A DNA stretch of 28,696 bases from Conidiobolus incongruus B7586 (lineage: Eukaryota > Entomophthoromycota > Entomophthoromycetes > Entomophthorales > Conidiobolaceae). Made by a program: the position numbers and the translations under genes. A model generated the notes under the pieces. That model worked only from the letters and a program-made list of their open reading frames with translations. It did no database searches and had not been told where the DNA came from. The stretch lies in contig JNEM01015515.1 in NCBI GenBank assembly GCA_000697335.1, positions 1-28,696 of the forward strand, in the 5' to 3' direction. This document shows, in pieces, positions 21,810 to 28,696 of the stretch (position 1 is its first letter; every line of letters begins with the position of its first letter).

Positions 21810-22865
21810 ATGTCTACTGAAGAAACATCGCTACTTAATCAAGATGCAAAGTCGAATATATCCGTATCATTCGGGTCATCATCCTCAACAATAATTGTAG
21901 ATTTGGTGAACAGTCCAGATAAAAATAAGAATTATGTGGTGACGGAAATTCACGGAACTACAGAACCATCTCCCCAAACTATCTACAAGGGTATCCAGGA
22001 TATGCTGTTGTCATCCTTGGCTTTCGCTATCATTCATTTAGTAATGAAATTGTTGACTGAAGATGGATTTCCCGTCTCCCAAATACTTGCTCTCAGATCC
22101 ATAGCCATGCTATTTGCTTGTGGTATATATGCCAATTGTTTCAGCATTCCATATGGATGTTTGGGTCCTAGGAAAGATAGATTTTGGTTGCACATTAGAG
22201 GTTCCGTGGGTGCTTTGGGAGCAGTTCTTTTTTTTCTATCCATGACACACCTTGATCTAGGGGATGCCGTAACCATCTCATTTATAGCACCTGTGATCAT
22301 GCCGATTTTGGCCTGGCTCTGGCTGGGTGAAGGATACTCTGCAATGGAAGCATGCGCAACTCTATTAGCAATCACAGGAGTCGCATTTATTTCTAGACCC
22401 GCTATTATATTTGGCACTAATGGGTTTAGTGAAGCGTCTAGTGGATTGGGAATTACTTTAGCAATTACTGCAGCAATCACAGCAGCTATTGGCAATCTTT
22501 CAATTAGAAAATTATCATCAAGTACCCAATGTATTCAAATTGTTCTCTATATGCATATTTGGACTATTCCAGGCTGTATAGTAATGATCTTTGCCGAAGG
22601 TATGCCAATGGCTTTACATTTTAATCTGAAAACAAATAGTTTATTCATATTACTAATTATATTATCACTACTGGGACAATTTTGGATGTCCCGAAGCATT
22701 TTGACTACCCCTACCAGATATGTGACACCAATTGTTTTTACACAAGTTATCTTTGCCTATGTCAATCAATTCCTATTCTTTGAAACTCAACCGACTTCTA
22801 GTAGTTGTTTGGGGGTTTTATTAGTTGGAATTAGCTTGGTATTACTTCATTTTAAGATTAAGTAA
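21810..22865 (+). CDS. SLC35G/EamA-type drug/metabolite transporter (paralogue C)
   Basis: Intronless 351-residue DMT-superfamily protein, tandem partner of copy D. It starts MSTEETSLLNQD with an acidic dileucine motif (E4-x-x-x-L8-L9), then the family serine cluster SSSSTIIVDL. About ten membrane segments follow from residue 65. Signatures: LGPRKDRFWLHIRG, MTHLDLGDAVTISF, WLGEGYSAMEACATLL with the conserved Glu at 174, GVAFISRPAIIFG, SRSILTTPTRYVTPI, and a C-terminus VLLVGISLVLLHFKIK. It is very close to D in several blocks and more distant from A and B. The dileucine motif suggests sorting to endosome or vacuole membranes; the substrate is unknown. The ORF on the opposite strand is a shadow. 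Confidence 0.92.
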   Translation: MSTEETSLLNQDAKSNISVSFGSSSSTIIVDLVNSPDKNKNYVVTEIHGTTEPSPQTIYKGIQDMLLSSLAFAIIHLVMKLLTEDGFPVSQILALRSIAMLFACGIYANCFSIPYGCLGPRKDRFWLHIRGSVGALGAVLFFLSMTHLDLGDAVTISFIAPVIMPILAWLWLGEGYSAMEACATLLAITGVAFISRPAIIFGTNGFSEASSGLGITLAITAAITAAIGNLSIRKLSSSTQCIQIVLYMHIWTIPGCIVMIFAEGMPMALHFNLKTNSLFILLIILSLLGQFWMSRSILTTPTRYVTPIVFTQVIFAYVNQFLFFETQPTSSSCLGVLLVGISLVLLHFKIK

Positions 22866-25463
22866 TTTCCAATATTTATTATCAACATTATTGTTTATAT
22901 TCTATTAACTGGATAGTATATTCTTTCATAATTATCACAAATTCTTAGTCATGAATAATTAAATTATCAAATCAATTCAAGTTAATAACTTTATAAATTA
23001 TCGTTAATACTCTAGAATCATTATAGAACAACTAAAATTCATTTTAAACATAAGAGAATTAAATTATAATAATTACATAGTTTAAAGCTTCCCTAATGCT
23101 TTATCATGATGTGTATGATTTTGCCATTGGTGCAAATTATATCATCATGTTTCAATTTTGGTATAAATTTTCCGATGTATAATATTTATAATTTTATTTT
23201 AATCTAACTTTTCAACTATATTATAATTGATAAGGATTGTCAATATATAATATTCAAAAGTGTGTTATAGAGTCTTTGAATTACTTTATTTGAATATAAT
23301 AAACTAATTAGTTGAATTTTTAATTCATTATGAAATTGGTATTTTGGATAATCAATCAGAAGCTAGATCAAACAGCTTTAATGTATAAATTCTAATTATA
23401 ATATTGAACAAACTTTTATAATTTGAATAATTGAATTTGATCAAGATAATTTATAATTGTTATCTAACCCTGAGTGGACCAATTGATGAAATACTTCATC
23501 AAACGTTTTAAATTAATTTTTGATGAGATTAGATCAAATGACTTAATTTTGTTTTAAAGAAATTAAACACAAATTAACAGATAGGAATTATGGAAAATTT
23601 TTTATAACATTAAATTAATAATAGTATTTAAATATACATATATTTATTTATCTATTTTCCTGTACAACTAAAGTTTTAAATTGATATATTATCTTCAAAA
23701 TATTAAAACTCTTCCATCATTTCTTTTAAATTAATCATTGCACATTCTGATACCTATATTTTAAAATTCTAACAATTTTCTAACTTTTCTTAGAGTTAAA
23801 CTTTTTCCAGCTCCGGAATTTTTTTTCAAATATCCGAAAATATGCTAATATAAATTCAAATATATCCAGTTTGGAGTGTTTTTATTTGATTAATGATTTA
23901 TATCTAAGATAACAGCCTATTTTTTTAATATATTGACCATTGATTAGGGATTTTTGAAAATATAATCGAATATACTTATTTGAAGTTAGATGAGTTAATC
24001 AAATTTTATGTGATTTTAAAAAATCCGGATGTTGTCCGGAATTTGTAATAATTCCATTAATCTGGAACAAGATTCTGGATAAAGTTTTTCAATTTACTTT
24101 TTATATTGAATAATATTGTTTCCTATTTTGAATAAATAGATTATTGTTTAATAAATATATATATATATATATAATGTACCAACTATATGATATATTTAAA
24201 AAAATCTTTCGATTTTACAATGTAATAAAATTATTAATTTTAATTAATATATTTATAATCAAAATTAAATAAATTTTAGAATAATTTATAGATATTCTTA
24301 AAAAAGCTGAATCGTTTAAAGTTTTAAAATTTTAGTTATTTTAATCCTTGAATATATATTATTTGACACTTTATTATTAAAAGTAATATTTATTTAACTA
24401 ATATATTTAGGTTATACTTTTTATATATATTTGTTGAGTAAGTAATTATCATACGATTGTTTAATAATCAGTCGGAATTTTTTCAAATGATATCAAACTT
24501 CAAAATATTATTTTTTTTCATAAATATTTTAGTAGTTAATATTCACTTATATTCAAATAAAAATCAAACATATATATCAATCTAATAAACATTAATTAAA
24601 ATAACTTACGTTTGTATTTTATCCAGTGATAATTGAGAAATAAAAATTTAGTCAAAGGAAATTTATAACACCACTAAAATATATGGAATATTGATTTCAG
24701 TAATAAATATAAATATGGGGAATTGGATAAAATTGATCGAACCACATAATACACTATACAACTCCTATTTGAATATTTTGCAGAAAATAAACAACATTGT
24801 GAGTAGAAATAGAATCCAAATGTTTAAACAGATATCGGATAATCCTATATGTTGATATATTGTTAAACATGAATTATATTGACCGGGTTTTTTAATAAAA
24901 TCTTAAATTTTGTATTATATTTTTGTTGAGATTAACAATTGTTACATAGCCCTAATCAATCAATTATTTTATATACAACCAGTAATATTAATATATTATT
25001 ATCGAATCATATTAATACATTTCGTCATTAATTGAAATGAATATAATTAACTAAAACAATTTGAATGTTAAAATTTTTCAATTAATTGATTGAAAGGATT
25101 TTTAATCAATTCAATATATAATTGTATTTTTATATTTTTTATAATATCTTTTAAACTAAATAATTATTTTAAATGATTTTTAGATTTAATTCATTCAATT
25201 TAATGACATCAATATACACTAAACTCTATATTTTAATCAGATAAATTATGCTAAAATATTTAGTAATCTATAACACATCAATATATCTAGCTATTTATTA
25301 TGTATTAAAATGTTAAATATATGCCCCCAAATCTAAATACTATTCATTAATTACAAAAAAATTGAATTGTAAGAATGATATCTCTGCGCCTCCACGAATC
25401 TAAAAATATCTTTAGTTAAGATAAACCAACTATCCAATAAGGGATAAATTGAATATTTACAAC

Positions 25464-25506
25464 TGATTTTTCTCTCCATTTTTAACTCGTGTATTAAATA
25501 TTGATC
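25464..25506 (+). promoter_or_regulatory. Conserved upstream block of transporter D
   Basis: Counterpart of the block before transporter C, with the same core TTCTCTCCAT (25470-25479) and the CGTG at 25488-25491. It lies about 182-224 nt before the ATG. Core start to the TATA-like box is 85 nt, as in copy C. Confidence 0.6.
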
Positions 25507-25554
25507 ATATTATAAAACACATTTCAAATAAATATTCACACTCATCAAGTCAAG

Positions 25555-25562
25555 TATATAAA
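25555..25562 (+). promoter_or_regulatory. TATA-like box of transporter D
   Basis: TATATAAA, 133 nt upstream of the ATG and 85 nt after the start of the conserved core. Confidence 0.5.
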
Positions 25563-25687
25563 TGATTATGAGATTATTTTAAATATTAATAAAATAATAA
25601 GTAATATAAAAATATTTTAAAAAATTTATTTTGATTTCACATTCAAATTATTAATCATATTATACTATTTGGACATTTTATATATTA

Positions 25688-26740
25688 ATGCATACAGAAC
25701 AAACACCTTTACTTAACCAAGACAATAAATCGAATATATCAATATCGTTCCAGCAATCATCTTCGACCTTAATTGTTGATTTAGTGAATAGCCTCGACAA
25801 ATATCAAAATGATGAAATGGATATTATTGGAACTGAGGAGCCATCTCCTCAATCAATCTATAAAGGGATCCAAGATATGTTATTAGCATCGTTTTCATTT
25901 GCTATCCTTCATTTGATAACTAAACTGCTGACTGAGAGTGGGTTTCCCATGTCCCAAATTCTCGCCCTCAGATCTATAATAATGCTGTTTGCTTGTGCTA
26001 TTTATGCCAAATGTTTCAGCATCTCTCATGGTTGTATAGGCCCAAACAAACATCGATTCGGGTTACATATTAGAGGGTTCGTGGGAGCGTTGGCGGGAGT
26101 CCTTTTCTTTTTGTCTTTGGCAGAACTTGATTTAGGAGACACAGTCACCATCTCTTTTTTAGCACCTGCGGTAATGCCGATTATGGAGTGGCTTTTTCTT
26201 GGAGGAGGATACTCTGCAATGGAAGCATGTGCAACCTTACTAGCAATCACAGGTGTTGCATTCATTTCTAGACCTGCCATCATATTTGGCCCCAATGGAA
26301 CCAGCGAAACATCAAGTGGGTTGGGGATTACTTTAGCAATTGCTTCAGCACTCGCAACAGCTATTGCCAATCTCTCACTTCGACAATTGCCATCCAATAT
26401 CAATTCCATTCAATTTGTTTTTTATATGCATGTTTGGACTATTCCCGGTTGTGTTGCGATGATTATTGCTGAAGGAGCCCCTGTTTATTTAAATTTTAAT
26501 CTCAAAAATAGTACCTTGTTTTTATTAGTCATTTTAACGACGTTAGCAGCACAATTCTTAATGTCTCGAAGTATATTAACGACACCTACCAGATATGTTA
26601 CACCTATTATTTTTACACAAGTGATCTTCGCTTATGTCAATCAGTTCCTGTTTTTTGGCATTCAGCCCACCTCCAGTAGTTGTTTAGGGGTTTTGTTAGT
26701 TGGAATTAGCTTGGTATTGCTTCATTTTAAAATAAAATAG
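25688..26740 (+). CDS. SLC35G/EamA-type drug/metabolite transporter (paralogue D)
   Basis: Intronless 350-residue DMT-superfamily protein, tandem duplicate of copy C. It starts MHTEQTPLLNQD with an acidic dileucine motif (E4-x-x-x-L8-L9) and keeps the serine cluster, the ten-segment plan and the C-terminus of C. It departs from the family at sites where A, B and C agree: KDRFWL is KHRFGL (about 121-126), the HLDLGD block is ELDLGD, and the Glu after TM4 (E174 in C) is Gly (G173, in LGGGYS). Long stretches remain identical to C (GYSAMEACATLLAITGVAFI; SRSILTTPTRYVTPI; final SSSCLGVLLVGISLVLLHF). It is full length with no internal break, so probably expressed, but its function may differ. The stop is TAG. 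Confidence 0.9.
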   Translation: MHTEQTPLLNQDNKSNISISFQQSSSTLIVDLVNSLDKYQNDEMDIIGTEEPSPQSIYKGIQDMLLASFSFAILHLITKLLTESGFPMSQILALRSIIMLFACAIYAKCFSISHGCIGPNKHRFGLHIRGFVGALAGVLFFLSLAELDLGDTVTISFLAPAVMPIMEWLFLGGGYSAMEACATLLAITGVAFISRPAIIFGPNGTSETSSGLGITLAIASALATAIANLSLRQLPSNINSIQFVFYMHVWTIPGCVAMIIAEGAPVYLNFNLKNSTLFLLVILTTLAAQFLMSRSILTTPTRYVTPIIFTQVIFAYVNQFLFFGIQPTSSSCLGVLLVGISLVLLHFKIK

Positions 26741-28696
26741 ACCTTATGTTCTTTTGGTTCATGATATTATTGATTGAACTCTAGTGATTTGATTAAATAT
26801 TTTATATCAGTTATGAATAATTATTTGTCAATAATTAACAACATCCAAATCTATATATTCTTCATATATTATTAAATTGTTGTATATTATTATAAAACTC
26901 TTATTAATAAAAATTTATATATTTCAATTCAAATATAAACAAACATTTATCCAAATAATTTGATAGTATATTAAACTTAATCAACAATTAATAATTTTAA
27001 TATTTTGAAAAAAAAAATGAATAATTTTTTCAAATATGAAACTGAATTTTTGATCAAATTTTAATATGAAAAAATTCAAATATTGTTAAGTATTCGATTA
27101 ATATTAGTTGATATGATTTACATGTCATTTGAAATAATGTTGTATCTTGGAAATATCCGTCCATCTCAATTTGATAGTTAAGTCAAATTATTCCAAATTC
27201 AGACTGGCTTTATTGGTCTATAATTAAAAGATACTCTTTGTTCTCTTTATTCTCTTTGTTGGATTTTAACCAAGCCCTGTGTAATCCGCTGAGCAAACTA
27301 ATTGAAACCTAGAAGTGACAAAGAGAGAGGATGGATTTTTTAGATATTCAGTTACAATATCTTAACAAATAAGTAAATTTTAAGACATAAAGTCCTAAAA
27401 TATAAAGAGCAGAATTAATAAATTAATCTATTTAACCATATTATAAGTAATATTCTAATAAGAATCATTATTTTTAAAATATAATATAAAACAAAACACT
27501 AATTTAAATAATAATTTTATTATATTATATTAAAATTATTATTATTTATATTTTATAATTAAGGATATATTATTAGATATATCCATTAAATTCATACTTC
27601 AATGCCATATTATCTATTCTAGTAAAATATATGGCTTTTAAATATTAAGTATATAATATAAAAATAATAAAATTGGAAATCAATAATAATTATATCTAAT
27701 TAGAATTATATTTGATTATAAAACATATAATTTATAATTAAATTAATTTGAATTAAATTTTAATTTTTAATTAATTAAAATTAATATTAAAATGCTATAA
27801 ATCTATAAATTTAAAATTTTTTTCAATATTATGTTACTTTATTAATAAAACTATTTAAAATGAAAAATTTGATGAAATAGATTAAAATATTTATATTAAA
27901 AAGAATATTATTTAAAATTATTATTTATTAGTTCAAAAAAAATACCAAATTTTTAATCCTTAATATTTTAACTATATTTTCACTTTAAAAATATAAAATT
28001 AAATATAAAATACATAAAAGATAAATATTCTCAGATTATATAAATATATATACTCATTTATAACTATATTCTATCAAAATAATATAATATAATAATGTAT
28101 TATAAAATTTAATTATATTTAAACTAAATAATAATTATAAAAAGTCTTATTTTTGCATTATTAAAACTCAATCATAAAACCTTTAAAATAATATAATATT
28201 TAAAAATAACTTATAAAAACTATATTTAATTTGAAACCACTATTTATTATTAGATTGGTCATTTTAACGCTAGAGAGAATATTATAAAAATTTATTAAAA
28301 CCTAAAAAATTAATTTTTATTGTTAATTTTTTTTTAACTAATATAGAATTTATATCAAAAACCCCCTTTTTATCTTAGCTAGAGATTTATCAAAATAATA
28401 TGATATTTATAATATAAGTATATTTTATATATTAAAGTTTAGACTTGGTTTAATAAGTAGTAATTTAAAAAAAATAACTTATAATTTATCAAAAGTTTAG
28501 AAAAAAAACTAGAGTAAATACTATTAAATTAAATTAAATTAATTAAGATATAATCATAAAGGTTTTAATATTAAATATATATATTTTTATTGAAAAATAA
28601 ATAAAATATTAATCCAATTAAAAATAATACTTATATGTTTTTAATAAGTAAATATTTTATTTATTAAAAAAACCTAATTATTATTATATCTTATAT
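26741..28696. other. AT-rich DNA to the right edge
   Basis: About 2 kb with no supported gene. A GC-enriched part at about 27120-27340 holds three copies of an 8-nt motif (see the entry at 27234-27325). Beyond 27400 the DNA is extremely AT-rich and I see nothing in it. No partial gene reaches the right edge. Confidence 0.65.
27234..27325. repeat. Three CTCTTTGT motifs, two direct and one inverted
   Basis: CTCTTTGT at 27234-27241 and 27252-27259, with its complement ACAAAGAG at 27318-27325. ACAAAG is the core bound by Sox/Ste11-type HMG-box proteins, and the first copy extends to CTCTTTGTTC. The inverted pair could also form a stem. Role unknown. Confidence 0.4.

Larger units (their letters stand above)
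22866..25687. other. AT-rich intergenic DNA between transporters C and D
   Basis: 2.8 kb without a supported gene. An AT run sits near 24157-24173. The 3' end holds the conserved upstream block and TATA-like box of transporter D. No target-site duplication, transposon or RNA gene was recognised that would explain the duplication. Confidence 0.65.

Noticed and set aside
22034-22495. 153-codon minus-strand frame inside transporter C, and 127 codons at 26026-26409 inside transporter D
   Set aside because: Both are shadows of the conserved transporter frame; their similarity to each other follows from the similarity of C and D.
22866-25687. A mobile element between C and D that could have caused the duplication
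   Set aside because: No terminal repeats, target-site duplication or transposase-like frame could be seen in this AT-rich stretch.

Overview
The window is eukaryotic nuclear DNA. Intergenic DNA is extremely AT-rich, with islands of higher-GC coding sequence. It uses the standard code (TAA, TAG and TGA all end genes) and has many short spliceosomal introns of 46-59 nt, with GTAAN donors, a YTRAY-like branch site and TAG acceptors. The gene set (mitochondrial ribosome recycling factor, importin-9/Kap114, GARP subunit Vps52) shows a respiring eukaryote with a full endomembrane system. Composition and intron style would suit an AT-rich early-diverging fungus (an entomophthoralean such as Conidiobolus is one candidate), but the host is an inference and some other AT-rich protist is possible.

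Layout, left to right. 1133-2002 (-) is a secreted low-complexity protein with a glutamine-rich tail. 3452-4507 (-) is SLC35G/EamA-type transporter A. 6813-10969 (-) is a complete 23-exon importin-9 gene, reconstructed here as 1009 aa. 13202-14248 (-) is transporter B. 17120-18060 (+) is a 5-exon mitochondrial ribosome recycling factor, 246 aa. 18062-20984 (-) is a 16-exon VPS52, 723 aa, whose stop codon lies 1 nt from the recycling-factor stop. 21810-22865 (+) and 25688-26740 (+) are transporters C and D, a tandem pair. Everything else is AT-rich intergenic DNA with microsatellites, a few GC-enriched islands and no recognised RNA gene or transposon.

Two gene populations are interleaved. The three conserved housekeeping genes are packed with tiny introns (22, 4 and 15). 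The four transporter paralogues and the Q-rich gene have none. Transporters C and D keep a conserved upstream block at a fixed distance from a TATA-like box, and transporter A shares its core, so part of the promoter has been kept with the family. Transporters B, C and D start with an acidic dileucine motif, suggesting endosomal or vacuolar residence. VPS52 acts in endosome-to-Golgi retrieval, but nothing in the sequence links it functionally to the transporters beyond proximity.

I found no clearly new molecular system. The most useful observations are the intronless transporter cluster with its conserved promoter block, the loss of a family-conserved glutamate in copy D, two stop-free introns of 48 nt that could be retained in frame, and the tail-to-tail gene pair with 1 nt between stops.
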